From Paucibacter sp. TC2R-5 (GTDB taxonomy: Bacteria > Pseudomonadota > Gammaproteobacteria > Burkholderiales > Burkholderiaceae_C): DNA of 64,000 nt. The translations under genes and the position numbers were made by a program. Shown piece by piece: positions 43,235 to 52,282 of this stretch (within the stretch, counting starts at the first letter, position 1; each line of letters begins with the position of its first letter). The stretch lies in NCBI RefSeq assembly GCF_025717605.1, contig NZ_JAJIRQ010000011.1, forward strand, positions 1-64,000, in the 5' to 3' direction. The notes under the pieces are model-generated. The model saw only the letters and a list, made by a program, of their open reading frames with translations. It searched no databases and was not told where the DNA came from.

Positions 43235-44206
43235 ATGAACTTGCGCCTGCGTCATCATTTGCGCCGAACCTGGGCCACCGTTTTTTTGGCCGGATGGGTT
43301 CTCCCGGGCGTCAGTTCGGCGCTGGAGACGCAGGTCGAGCCGCCGGCAATACGCTGGCTTCTGCTGGACTTTGTGCCCTATCACATGGTGGATGGGCCAA
43401 ACAAGGGCACGGGGCTGCGGGATCAATACCTCAGCGCCCTGATCAAGCGCATGCCCGAGTACCGCCATGTGCTTGAGGTCAGCAGCACCGAGCGGATCTT
43501 TCAATACATGCAAAGTGGGCAGCCAGTCTGCACGCTGTCGATGTTGAAGGTGCCGGAGCGTGAGGCCTATACGGTCTTTGGTAGCGAAGCCTTCTTCATT
43601 CAACTGCCGCCGGTGCTGATTGTGCGGCGCGGCTATGTGCCGCCGGGGGGCTGGAAGAAGCGCCCGCGCGGCGATATTTCCCTGGCCGAGTTGCTGCAGT
43701 CGCCCGAGGTGCGGGTCGGCACCTTGCCCAAGCGGCGCTTTGGCTTGGGGATCGATGAGGCCTTGAAGCAAGCCCGCGCCAGCCGGCCGGAGCAGGTGCT
43801 GGACTTCAGCGAGTACGGGCTGCTGTCCGGCCTTTTGCACACCCTGGGGCGCAAGCGCTTTGATGTGACCCTGGGCTATTCGATCGAGGTCGAGCAGTTG
43901 CGCAAGACCCAGCCCGATTTGGGTGACTTTGAATATTTGCCGCTGGTGGAGGCACCGGGCTTGATTGTTACTTATCCGTCTTGCAGTCGCACGCCTTGGG
44001 GCAAGCAGGTCATCCAGACGATTGACCAATTGCCGGGCATGGAGGCCGAGCGGGCCTTGCTGCGCGAGCGCTATGAAGCGCTGCTGCCGCCCAGCGAACG
44101 GCAGGTTTACCGGGCACGTATGGCGGCCTTGAATGCCAGCGCTGCGGCACAGCCTGCGCCCCCGGCACCTATCCAAGCGGAGCAGCCCAAGCCGGGGGCG
44201 CGCTGA
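43235..44206 (+). CDS. Periplasmic binding protein-like, TIGR02285-type
   Basis: A 323-aa exported protein with a signal peptide (cleavage near VSSALE). The body resembles the extracellular solute-binding family 3-like group TIGR02285 (IRWLLLDFVPYHMVDGPNKGTGL, STERIFQYMQSGQPVCTLSMLK, VRVGTLPKRRFGLGIDEAL). The tail is Pro/Ala-rich. No permease or ATPase is adjacent, so it may be a free sensor or a lost-partner protein. TATAGT ends six bases before the ATG and there is no Shine-Dalgarno. The next gene starts right at its stop. Confidence 0.75.
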   Translation: MNLRLRHHLRRTWATVFLAGWVLPGVSSALETQVEPPAIRWLLLDFVPYHMVDGPNKGTGLRDQYLSALIKRMPEYRHVLEVSSTERIFQYMQSGQPVCTLSMLKVPEREAYTVFGSEAFFIQLPPVLIVRRGYVPPGGWKKRPRGDISLAELLQSPEVRVGTLPKRRFGLGIDEALKQARASRPEQVLDFSEYGLLSGLLHTLGRKRFDVTLGYSIEVEQLRKTQPDLGDFEYLPLVEAPGLIVTYPSCSRTPWGKQVIQTIDQLPGMEAERALLRERYEALLPPSERQVYRARMAALNASAAAQPAPPAPIQAEQPKPGAR

Positions 44207-44239
44207 TTGAGCGCAAAGCCGGTTGCGCTAGGCACCCAG

Positions 44240-45007
44240 ATGGCTGAACCCGGTTTATGGATGCGACGACGCGATGCCTTATTGGCGGGCGGCGCGCTGG
44301 CACTCTCAAAACAGGTGGCCGCAAATGCGAATGCACTGACGCAGGCTTGGCTGCCAGTGCCGATCGCAGTCAGTGAATCCAGTCGCCGACCTTTTGTGAC
44401 GCAAATGCTCAAGCTGATCGGGCAGGCTGCGCGCATTGAATGGCAGATCCAAGCCGTGCCCTGGGCGCGTTTGCTCTTGATGGCCGAGCGCGGCCAGGCG
44501 CTGGCATTCGGGGTCTCGCGCAGCGCCAGTCGAGAGCAGCAGTTCGAGTTCAGCCAACCGGTGTTTGATAACCATGTCTGGATGGTGGTGCGCCGCGATC
44601 GCTCGCTCAATTACCGCAGCCTGGCAGATCTGGGTGCTCGTACCCTCTGTGTTACCCGCGGCATCAGCTACGGCTCTGCCTTTGAGGCAGCGAAACAAGC
44701 CGCTCTGTTCAGGGTCGAGCAAGTCGATGGTGATCTGGCGGCGCGTACGCGCATGTTGATGGCCGGGCGCTGCGATGTGATGCTGACATCTCACCGCAGC
44801 CCGCAGCCTTGGGCGGTGGAGCAGGTCTTGCGCCGGGAGTCCGGCCATGCGGCGGGAATCGCCGTGCTGCCGGAGCCTATGCAGGTGGACCCGGTGCATT
44901 TTGTGGCGGCACGCGGACATGAGCTTGCCCGGGTCTTGCCTCGTTTGAATGCCGCCATGCGAAAGGAGGCCGAGGCGATGCGGGCCTTGATCAGCAGCGA
45001 ACTTTGA
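44240..45007 (+). CDS. Periplasmic binding protein-like protein with Tat-type signal
   Basis: About 255 aa. The N-terminus MRRRDALLAGGALALS, inside the first 25 residues, looks like a twin-arginine signal. The body is a type 2 periplasmic-binding fold (FVTQMLKLIGQAARIEWQIQAVPWARLLLMAERGQ, FSQPVFDNHVWMVVRRD, CVTRGISYGSAFE). Starts at 44240 (ATG) or 44261 (ATG) are both possible, and a TTG at 44207 directly abuts the previous stop. It pairs with the preceding binding-like protein and has no transporter partner here. Confidence 0.75.
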   Translation: MAEPGLWMRRRDALLAGGALALSKQVAANANALTQAWLPVPIAVSESSRRPFVTQMLKLIGQAARIEWQIQAVPWARLLLMAERGQALAFGVSRSASREQQFEFSQPVFDNHVWMVVRRDRSLNYRSLADLGARTLCVTRGISYGSAFEAAKQAALFRVEQVDGDLAARTRMLMAGRCDVMLTSHRSPQPWAVEQVLRRESGHAAGIAVLPEPMQVDPVHFVAARGHELARVLPRLNAAMRKEAEAMRALISSEL

Positions 45008-45027
45008 GCCCGGGAAACCCTGTCAGA

Positions 45028-46047
45028 TCAGGCGTTCTGCGCGCTTTTCACCAAGGCGGCAATGCGCGGCGTCATATGCGTGGGCAGTAGTTCCACTTCC
45101 TGATGCGCTTTGGCGAAGACGCGGAACAACTCGTCGGTGAAGCCGTGGCCTACATCGACGACACCGTCGAAATTGATCTCGGCGCGCTTGAACATCGGCA
45201 GGCGTGCCGCCACCCGGCGAGCCTGCGCGCGCGAGTCCAGCGGCTGACCCGGCCCGGCTAGCAGGCGCAGCGCAATGGTGGTGTGGTCAAACTCGATGCC
45301 GCTGCCGTCCAGGCTCCATGCCTCCAAGACCTGGTCCAGCGTGCGCTTGGTGTCGAGGGAGATCGACATATAGATCGAGCTGCCCTGGCGCGGCATCGGC
45401 CGGCCCGGTTGCCAACCGCCGCTTTCCCAGGCGCGGCGCTGGAAGGCGGTGCCATTGGCGTGGATATCGAACACATCGGCCAGCTGCGAGCTGAAAAACA
45501 GGCCGCGGCCGGTGTGCATCTCAGGCTGGCTGGTCAGTCGTCCCTTGCTCAACTCCAGCATCGCATGCTGGGCATTGGCAATGTCAAAAGCCGAGCAGAT
45601 CTTGTCGAACACGCCGCAGCCGTCGTCGGATACCAAAAGCTGCGCGTGGCTGGGGGTTTGGCGCAGAGAGACGGTGACGCTGCTGCCGCCGCTGTGATCG
45701 GCGGCGTTGTTGACCAATTCGGTGAAGCCATGCTGGATCATCCGCGCAACATGGGGCGGGAGGTCGAAATTCGGGGCAAAGTCGCGTTGCCAAGGGATGT
45801 CTTCTTGCAGGCCGTACAGCGTGTAGCTGCGTGCGACCTGGCGCAAGTGGCCAGGGCCATAGACCGGCCGGCGGTCGCTGCCGCTGCGGCGCAACCAGTT
45901 GGCATCAACCAGGCGGCGCAAGGCGGCCAGCGAGGCGCGCCGGCTGGCACCGGTGCGCTCCTCCAGATGGCTGGCCAGGTCGTGCGAATGCTCGCGCGCG
46001 GCAGCGGTGATCCAGAGCGTCAATTGGTCAATGGCTAAACGTGTCAT
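45028..46047 (-). CDS. GHKL ATPase with winged helix and STAS-like (DUF4325) domain
   Basis: A 339-aa cytosolic protein with three parts: a winged-helix-like N-terminus (ASHLEERTGASRRASLAALRRLVDANWLRRSG), a histidine-kinase-type ATPase domain with N-box ELVNNAADHSGG and G1 box DDGCGVFDKI, and a C-terminal STAS-like DUF4325 domain (INFDGVVDVGHGFTDELFRVFAK). No phospho-accepting His or receiver is present. The layout recalls anti-sigma-factor or partner-switch kinases joined to their own STAS-like partner. The ATG at 46047 is chosen. It is divergent from fba. Confidence 0.8.
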   Translation of the reverse strand: MTRLAIDQLTLWITAAAREHSHDLASHLEERTGASRRASLAALRRLVDANWLRRSGSDRRPVYGPGHLRQVARSYTLYGLQEDIPWQRDFAPNFDLPPHVARMIQHGFTELVNNAADHSGGSSVTVSLRQTPSHAQLLVSDDGCGVFDKICSAFDIANAQHAMLELSKGRLTSQPEMHTGRGLFFSSQLADVFDIHANGTAFQRRAWESGGWQPGRPMPRQGSSIYMSISLDTKRTLDQVLEAWSLDGSGIEFDHTTIALRLLAGPGQPLDSRAQARRVAARLPMFKRAEINFDGVVDVGHGFTDELFRVFAKAHQEVELLPTHMTPRIAALVKSAQNA

Positions 46048-46292
46048 GCAGTACTCCCTTGAGCCTAGTGTCAGCGGCTTCAAACTTCGCTAAGCCGTGA
46101 AAAATAGGGCACAGCGAGCCTAAATGCTCGGGCGCTGGCGCACAAGCGAGTCAGCCCTTGCTTATGCGCGGCAAAGCCGCCGCTAGAATCGCCGCCAGTT
46201 ACAACGCGGTTACATGCCCCAAGACCCGGTTTTGGCGCTAGGCTGCGTTCGCAGGGTTTTTTACGGTTTTTAACTTCCCAAGGGACTCTCTC

Positions 46293-47357
46293 ATGGCTCT
46301 CGTTTCAATGCGCCAACTGCTGGATCATGCCGCCGTCAATGGCTATGGCATCCCGGCCTTCAATGTCAACAATCTGGAGCAGGTCCAGGCCATCATGATG
46401 GCCGCCGACGAGCTCAACGCGCCGGTGATCATGCAGGCCAGTGCCGGTGCACGCAAATACGCGGGCGAGCACTTTCTGAAGCACTTGATCCAGGCTGCGG
46501 TGGAAAGCTATCCGCATATCCCCGTCGTGATGCACCAGGATCATGGCCAGAGCCCGGCTGTCTGCCAGGGCGCGATCGACCTGGGCTTCTCCTCGGTGAT
46601 GATGGACGGCTCGCTCGAGGCGGACGGCAAGACCATCGCCAGCTATGAGTACAACGTCGATGTGACCCGCAAGGTCGTCGACATGGCGCATGCCTTGGGC
46701 GTGACGGTCGAGGGCGAGTTGGGCTGCCTGGGCTCCTTGGAGACCATGCAGGGTGACAAGGAAGACGGCCACGGCACCGACGCGGTGATGACCCATGCCG
46801 AATTGTTGACCGACCCCGAGCAGGCTGCCGACTTCGTCCAGCGCACCCAGCTCGACGCGCTGGCCATCGCCATTGGCACCAGCCATGGCGCTTACAAATT
46901 CACTCGCAAGCCCACCGGCGACATCTTGGCGATTGGCCGGGTAAAGGAAATCCACGCCCGCCTGCCCAATACCCACCTGGTGATGCATGGCTCGTCGAGC
47001 GTGCCGCAAGACCTGCTGGCCAAGATCCGCGAGTTCGGCGGCGATATGGGGCAGACCTTCGGCGTGCCGGTCGAAGAGATCCAGGAAGCGATCAAGCACG
47101 GCGTGCGCAAAATCAATATCGACACCGATATTCGCTTGGCGATGACGGCGGCGGTGCGCGAGTTCTTCGTCAAGAACCCGAGTAAGTTCGACCCGCGCGA
47201 GTTCCTCAAACCCGCCCGCGATGCCGCCAAAGTCATCGTGCGCCAGCGCTTTCAAGAGTTCGGCTGCGAAGGCCAGGCCGGCAAGATCAAGGCGCGTTCC
47301 TTGGTCGATGTAGCCGCAGCCTACGCCCGGGGTGAGCTGAATCAAATGATCAAGTAA
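46293..47357 (+). CDS. fba: Class II fructose-bisphosphate aldolase
   Basis: A 354-aa zinc aldolase of the CbbA/Calvin subtype ([30 protein letters not shown]). Zinc-site histidines lie in VVMHQDHG and MHGSSSVP, with a further one in GTSHGAYK. It splits fructose-1,6-bisphosphate in glycolysis. The length and the [22 protein letters not shown] insert (split near residues 140-165) are typical of Burkholderiales. AAGGGA lies before the ATG. A terminator follows. Confidence 0.96.
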   Translation: MALVSMRQLLDHAAVNGYGIPAFNVNNLEQVQAIMMAADELNAPVIMQASAGARKYAGEHFLKHLIQAAVESYPHIPVVMHQDHGQSPAVCQGAIDLGFSSVMMDGSLEADGKTIASYEYNVDVTRKVVDMAHALGVTVEGELGCLGSLETMQGDKEDGHGTDAVMTHAELLTDPEQAADFVQRTQLDALAIAIGTSHGAYKFTRKPTGDILAIGRVKEIHARLPNTHLVMHGSSSVPQDLLAKIREFGGDMGQTFGVPVEEIQEAIKHGVRKINIDTDIRLAMTAAVREFFVKNPSKFDPREFLKPARDAAKVIVRQRFQEFGCEGQAGKIKARSLVDVAAAYARGELNQMIK

Positions 47358-47378
47358 TAGGGCGATTCATTCGCTTGG

Positions 47379-47411
47379 AACCCGCTCGGTTTGTGCCTAG
47401 CGGGTTTTTTT
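47379..47411 (+). terminator. Intrinsic terminator of fba
   Basis: AACCCGCT (47379-47386) and AGCGGGTT (47399-47406) form an 8-bp stem running into TTTTTTT. It separates fba from purC. Confidence 0.88.
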
Positions 47412-47460
47412 ATGCGTGGATTGCCGCCTAAAATCGCGCCCTACCCAACGGACGACCGTC

Positions 47461-48363
47461 ATGACCGCAGCCTTATTGAACTCCACGATCACCTCCTTGC
47501 CCCTGATTGCCCGTGGCAAGGTGCGCGAGAACTACGCCGTTGGCGACGACCGCATCCTGATGATCGCCAGCGACCGCTTGTCGGCCTTCGACGTCATCAT
47601 GGGCGAACCAATTCCCGGCAAGGGCGCCTTGCTGACGCAGATGGCGCTGTTCTGGTTCGCCAAGCTGGACGGCATCGTGCCGAATCATTTGACCGGCGAC
47701 GATCCGCTGTCTGCGGTCAGCAGCGACGCCGAGAAAGCCCAGGTCAAGGACCGGGCCATGCTGGTCAAGCGCCTGAAGCCGCTGCCGGTCGAGGCTGTGG
47801 TGCGCGGCTATCTGGCCGGCAGCGGCTGGGCCGAGTACAAGGACAAGGGCGAGGTCTGCGGCGTCAAGCTGCCCGCCGGTTTGCAAAACGCATCCAAGCT
47901 GCCCGAGCCGATCTTCACGCCCGCCACCAAGGCCGAAATGGGTGACCATGACGAGAACATTTCCTTCGACGTGATGGTCGGCATCATTGGCCAGGACTTG
48001 GCGACGCGCGTGCGCGATATCTCGATCCAGCTCTACAAACGTGCCGCCGACTTCGCGCTGACCAAGGGCATCATCATTGCCGACACCAAGTTCGAGTTTG
48101 GCTTGGATGCCGATGGCACGCTGACGCTGATGGATGAGGTCCTGACGCCGGATTCTTCGCGCTATTGGCCGGTCGAGAGCTACCAGGTCGGCATCAACCC
48201 GCCCAGCTATGACAAGCAGTTTGTGCGCGACTGGCTGGAGCAGGCCGAGGTTGACGGCAAGCCCTGGGGCAAGACTGCGCCGGCGCCGGCGCTGCCGGAT
48301 GCCGTGATCGCCAATACGGCGGCCAAGTACCGGGAAGCCTTGCAGCGCTTGACCCAAGCCTGA
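47461..48363 (+). CDS. purC: Phosphoribosylaminoimidazole-succinocarboxamide synthase
   Basis: A 300-aa enzyme of purine synthesis joining CAIR and aspartate. Motifs are [30 protein letters not shown] (residues about 18-47), [14 protein letters not shown], and [31 protein letters not shown]. The length matches the longer betaproteobacterial form. The ATG at 47461 gives the family N-terminus. purE and purK lie 2.2 kb downstream. Confidence 0.97.
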   Translation: MTAALLNSTITSLPLIARGKVRENYAVGDDRILMIASDRLSAFDVIMGEPIPGKGALLTQMALFWFAKLDGIVPNHLTGDDPLSAVSSDAEKAQVKDRAMLVKRLKPLPVEAVVRGYLAGSGWAEYKDKGEVCGVKLPAGLQNASKLPEPIFTPATKAEMGDHDENISFDVMVGIIGQDLATRVRDISIQLYKRAADFALTKGIIIADTKFEFGLDADGTLTLMDEVLTPDSSRYWPVESYQVGINPPSYDKQFVRDWLEQAEVDGKPWGKTAPAPALPDAVIANTAAKYREALQRLTQA

Positions 48364-48387
48364 GCATGCGTGCATGAGCAACAGGCC

Positions 48388-49488
48388 ATGAGTATCAAGA
48401 GCCGCCTGTTGAAGCGACTCGACGCCGAGATCGCGGCGTCGACGGGCGCGGCGCAGAGCGCCAGCCTTAAGGTGCAGTGCGCCGTGCTGTTTGTGCGTCA
48501 TGGGCAAATGAGCCGTGCGCGTGAAGACTTGACGGCCCTGCATCTGCTGGCCTTTCAGCACCCCAACCCGGAGATTGCCGCTTGGCTGCATTACGCCGAG
48601 GGCTTGATGAGCTACTACACCGACTTCAGCAGCGCCGCGCAGGAGAAGGTGGTGCGCGCGCATGCGATGGCCAAAGCAGCCGGGCTGAGCGAGTTGTCGG
48701 TCCTGTGTTGCGCCTGGTTGGCGCAGTTTGCCTATCTTCGGCATGATCTACCGGAGATGCTGGCGCAGGTGCGGGCTTGCGATGCACAGGCCAAGCCCGA
48801 TGACCATGACGCGCGCTACCGGCTCTGCACGGTGCTGGGGCTGGCCCATGACCTGACCGGGCGTCCCGACCTTTCGCGTGACTGGTATGCCAAGGCCCGC
48901 GCCCATGCGCAGGCTGAAGGCGACGATGCCTCGCTGTCGGCGCTGATGTACAACATGGCTGCGACCCGCGCGGCGCAGGTGCGGCGCGATGCGCTCTCAC
49001 AAGGGCTGGTCAAGCGTTCGGGGCTCTTGCTCGGCGCCGATTCGATCCGGCATTACGACGCTGCGGTTGGCGGCTCGGTGTTGTCGGACCTGACGCCCGT
49101 CTTGTGCGCGCAAATTCTGACCGTTGAGGGCGACTACGCCCAAGCGCGCGCCTTGTTCGAGGAGCATTTGCCGCAGACCATGGTGACCGGCCTGGCCCGC
49201 TGGGGCAGCAGCTTGCTGGCCGATCTGGCTTGGTGCCGGGTCAACTTGGGTCAATCGGAGATGGGCTTGCAGCAAGCTCTTGAGGCCGAGTCGGAACTGG
49301 GCGGGCTGACCGATGCCGATGACAAGGCCTCGACCCACAGTCGTTTAGCGCAGGTTTTTGCGGCCCTGGGTGACAAGGCCAAAGCGGCCCGGCACGAAGA
49401 GCTGGCTACCCAGTGCTGGTCGACCTTTGCCCAGCAACAGCAAGCTTGGGCGCAAGCCTTGAGTGACTCGGACTTGCGGCCCCGCTGA
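48388..49488 (+). CDS. TPR-like helical repeat protein
   Basis: A 366-aa soluble, helical, Ala/Leu-rich protein with tetratricopeptide-like helix pairs throughout (for example AAWLHYAEGLMSYYTDFSSAAQEKV, DLSRDWYAKARAHAQAEGDD, GDYAQARALFEEHLPQ). No signal peptide or enzymatic domain is seen. It follows purC by 24 bases and may be co-transcribed. The start is either the ATG at 48388 or an in-frame GTG at 48370. The function is unknown; it is probably a protein-interaction scaffold. Confidence 0.7.
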   Translation: MSIKSRLLKRLDAEIAASTGAAQSASLKVQCAVLFVRHGQMSRAREDLTALHLLAFQHPNPEIAAWLHYAEGLMSYYTDFSSAAQEKVVRAHAMAKAAGLSELSVLCCAWLAQFAYLRHDLPEMLAQVRACDAQAKPDDHDARYRLCTVLGLAHDLTGRPDLSRDWYAKARAHAQAEGDDASLSALMYNMAATRAAQVRRDALSQGLVKRSGLLLGADSIRHYDAAVGGSVLSDLTPVLCAQILTVEGDYAQARALFEEHLPQTMVTGLARWGSSLLADLAWCRVNLGQSEMGLQQALEAESELGGLTDADDKASTHSRLAQVFAALGDKAKAARHEELATQCWSTFAQQQQAWAQALSDSDLRPR

Positions 49489-49503
49489 GGCCAGGCCTCA
49501 GCT

Positions 49504-50457
49504 TCAGTTGAGCGCCATGCTGAGCTTGCGGCGGTACTGGTCCAACAAGGGGTCGCGCGGCACGACCGCGGCTTGGCCCGCCAGTTCCAGCGTTCCCTTG
49601 GTCTCGGTGGCCGCGGCCTTGGGGGCAGGCTTGCTCATCAACTCCAAGATGGCCACATAGGTCTTGCGCGCCAGGCCGTTGTTCCAGGCCTTGTCCCGCA
49701 TGATGATTTCCAGCAACTCATCCATCGCTTCGGTATAGCTCTGCCGGGCGAACAGGCCCTGGGCCAGGGCGAAGCGGGCATCGAAGTCGCGCTTATTGCT
49801 GGCAATGGCGGCTTGCAACTCGGCGGCGTTCAGGCCGGCTTGGGCGCGCTCGGTGGCGGCCAGCCAAGCCCCAAGTGCGGCAAAGCGTGCGTGCGGCGTG
49901 ATGCTGTCAGCAGCGCGCGCGGCGACCGGCTCAAAGGCCGCCTTGGCGTCTGCCAGCAAGCCCAGCTCGAGCAAAGCCTTCACATAGTCAAAACGCGCCG
50001 CCTCGTTGGCGGGGTCGGTTTCCAATGCGTTTTGCAGCTTGACGAGCGCGGCTTCCAAGTCACCCTCGGCCATCAAGTCCTCGGCCTCGGCGACGTCTTC
50101 CTGTGCCTCCAGCACCTCGCCGGCGGGCACATGCTTGTCGAGGAACTCGCGGATCTGCGCCTCGGGCACCGCGCCCACAAAACCGTCGACCGGTTGGCCA
50201 TCCACGAACATCACGCAAAAAGGAATGCTGCGCACGCCGAACATCTGGCTCAGCTGGGTGGAGATCTCGGGCACCTCGTCGGCATTCACCTTGGCCAGCT
50301 TGAAGCGGCCGGCATAGGCGACTTCGAGCTTCTCCAGCATAGGGCCGAGCGTGCGGCAAGGGCCGCACCAGGGCGCCCAGATGTCCAGCAGCATCGGTTG
50401 CTGCATCGAGCCGTTGATCAGTTCGGATTCGAAGTTTTGTAGCGTGATGTCTATCAT
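49504..50457 (-). CDS. Thioredoxin-TPR protein, CnoX/YbbN-like
   Basis: A 317-aa cytosolic protein. The N-terminal thioredoxin domain (about 1-110) keeps the active CGPC site in IWAPWCGPCRTLGPMLEKLE. The C-terminal part is TPR-like (DLEAALVKLQNALETDPANEAARFD, YTEAMDELLEIIMRD). This is the CnoX layout, a chaperone-linked holdase for oxidised proteins; with CGPC intact it may also be redox active. It is divergent from purE with a 138-base gap and converges on the TPR-like gene. Confidence 0.9.
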   Translation of the reverse strand: MIDITLQNFESELINGSMQQPMLLDIWAPWCGPCRTLGPMLEKLEVAYAGRFKLAKVNADEVPEISTQLSQMFGVRSIPFCVMFVDGQPVDGFVGAVPEAQIREFLDKHVPAGEVLEAQEDVAEAEDLMAEGDLEAALVKLQNALETDPANEAARFDYVKALLELGLLADAKAAFEPVAARAADSITPHARFAALGAWLAATERAQAGLNAAELQAAIASNKRDFDARFALAQGLFARQSYTEAMDELLEIIMRDKAWNNGLARKTYVAILELMSKPAPKAAATETKGTLELAGQAAVVPRDPLLDQYRRKLSMALN

Positions 50458-50595
50458 GGCGAGTGAGCTTGTTGGCGGTTCAACGGCAATTCAAAATGGC
50501 TGACGGCGAGCAAATGGCGCTCGCCGCCTACAATTCAAGGTTTTCTAGTCTTGCAAGCGGGCCTTACAACCGTATAGGACTTGCCGAGCGTCTCA

Positions 50596-51099
50596 ATGAA
50601 CATAGCAGCAGCAACTCCTTTGGTCGGCGTGGTGATGGGTTCCAGCAGTGACTGGGACACCATGAAGCATGCGACCGCCATTCTCGCCGAGTTCGGCATC
50701 GCCTTTGAGGCGCGGGTCGTGTCCGCCCACCGCATGCCCGACGATATGTTCGCCTATGCCGAGACGGCGGCCACGCGTGGTCTGCAGGCCATCATTGCCG
50801 GCGCCGGCGGCGCCGCCCATTTGCCGGGCATGTTGGCGGCCAAGACCGAGGTGCCGGTGCTCGGCGTGCCCGTCGCCAGCCGCCATCTGCAAGGGGTTGA
50901 TTCTTTGCACTCTATCGTGCAGATGCCCAAGGGCATTCCTGTCGCGACCTTTGCAATCGGCAATGCCGGCGCGGGCAATGCAGCATTGTTTGCCGTCGCA
51001 ATGCTGGCCAATCACGATGCCGATTTGCGCGCGCGCTTGACGGCCTACCGGGCCCGCCAGACCGAAGTGGCCCGCGCCATGACACAGGAATTGATCTGA
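50596..51099 (+). CDS. purE: N5-carboxyaminoimidazole ribonucleotide mutase
   Basis: A 167-aa class I PurE. It contains [15 protein letters not shown] and the catalytic-His segment [10 protein letters not shown], then [19 protein letters not shown]. It converts N5-CAIR to CAIR in purine synthesis. Its stop overlaps the purK start by one base, so the two act in sequence from one message. The start at 50596 is family-like. Confidence 0.96.
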   Translation: MNIAAATPLVGVVMGSSSDWDTMKHATAILAEFGIAFEARVVSAHRMPDDMFAYAETAATRGLQAIIAGAGGAAHLPGMLAAKTEVPVLGVPVASRHLQGVDSLHSIVQMPKGIPVATFAIGNAGAGNAALFAVAMLANHDADLRARLTAYRARQTEVARAMTQELI

Positions 51100-52271
51100 T
51101 GCGGGCGACATTGTTGCCAGGCGAATCGAGTCTGGGCGTGATGGGCGGGGGCCAGCTGGGCCGCATGTTCGTGCACGCCGCGCAAAGCCTGGGCTTTCGC
51201 ACCGTAGTCTTGGACCCGGACGCCGACAGCCCGGCTGGTTTGGTTGCGCACGAGCATATTCGCGCCGACTATCTGGACCCAAACGGTCTGAGCCAGTTGG
51301 CGCAGCAATGCGCAGCCGTCACGACCGAGTTCGAGAACGTGCCGGCCAAGGCCTTGGAACAATTGGCGCAGACAAGGTTTGTAGCGCCGGCCGGCGCGGC
51401 GGTCGCGATTTGCCAAGACCGTGCCGCCGAGAAAGCCCATTTTGCGGCCAGTGCGGTCGCTTGCGCGCCCTATGCGGTGATCGCCACCGAGGCCGATTTG
51501 CTCGCCGTCGGCGACGACTTGCTGCCGGGCATTCTGAAGACCGCCACCATGGGTTACGACGGCAAGGGTCAGGTGCGCGTACGCAGCCGCGCCGAATTGG
51601 CTGCTGCTTGGGTTGAACTCAAACAGGTGCGCTGCGTCTTGGAGCAGATGCTGCCGCTGGCGCTGGAGATCTCGGTCATCAGCGCCCGCAGTCAGCAGGG
51701 CGATATCGTGCAGTTTCCGGTCCAGCAAAACTTGCATATCGACGGCATCCTGGCCGTCACGCAAGTGCCGGCACCTGGTGTCAGCCAGGAATTGCAGGCC
51801 CAGGCCCTGGCCTCGGCCGCGCGCATTGCGGCCTCGATGCACTATGTGGGTGTTCTGTGCGTTGAGTTCTTCATCTTGCAAGATGGACGCCTGATCGTCA
51901 ACGAGATGGCGCCGCGCCCGCACAACTCCGGCCACTACACGATGAATGCCTGCGATCTGTCGCAGTTTGACCTGCAGGTGCGTGCGATGACCGGCCTGCC
52001 GCTGACTCAGCCGCGCCTGCATTCGCCGACGGTGATGCTGAATCTGCTCGGCGACCTTTGGTTTGATCCTGCTGTTCCTGGCGTCGAGCGCACGCCGGCG
52101 TGGGACGCAGTGTTGGCGCTGCCCGGCACTCATTTGCACCTCTACGGCAAGGCCAGCGCCCGGCCCGGTCGCAAGATGGGGCACCTGAACATCACCGCCG
52201 CCACGACCGAACAGGCCGAAAGTATCTCGCGGCAAGCGGCGACACAGCTCGGCTTGGCGGCGGATTGGTGA
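51099..52271 (+). CDS. purK: N5-carboxyaminoimidazole ribonucleotide synthase
   Basis: A 390-aa ATP-grasp enzyme. It begins with LGVMGGGQLGRMFVHAAQSLG and has the ATP-grasp lid TATMGYDGKGQVRVRS and metal site EFFILQDGRLIVNEMAPRPHNSGH. It makes N5-CAIR from AIR, ATP and bicarbonate for PurE. The next gene overlaps its stop or starts 12 bases later. Confidence 0.96.
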   Translation: MRATLLPGESSLGVMGGGQLGRMFVHAAQSLGFRTVVLDPDADSPAGLVAHEHIRADYLDPNGLSQLAQQCAAVTTEFENVPAKALEQLAQTRFVAPAGAAVAICQDRAAEKAHFAASAVACAPYAVIATEADLLAVGDDLLPGILKTATMGYDGKGQVRVRSRAELAAAWVELKQVRCVLEQMLPLALEISVISARSQQGDIVQFPVQQNLHIDGILAVTQVPAPGVSQELQAQALASAARIAASMHYVGVLCVEFFILQDGRLIVNEMAPRPHNSGHYTMNACDLSQFDLQVRAMTGLPLTQPRLHSPTVMLNLLGDLWFDPAVPGVERTPAWDAVLALPGTHLHLYGKASARPGRKMGHLNITAATTEQAESISRQAATQLGLAADW

Positions 52272-52282
52272 GCTTGGCCCCT

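Noticed and set aside
42128-44176. 682-codon open frame on the minus strand across pyk and the following gene
   Set aside because: It mirrors the codon structure of the real plus-strand genes, has no domain pattern, and spans two genes. Long antisense frames are normal in GC-rich DNA.
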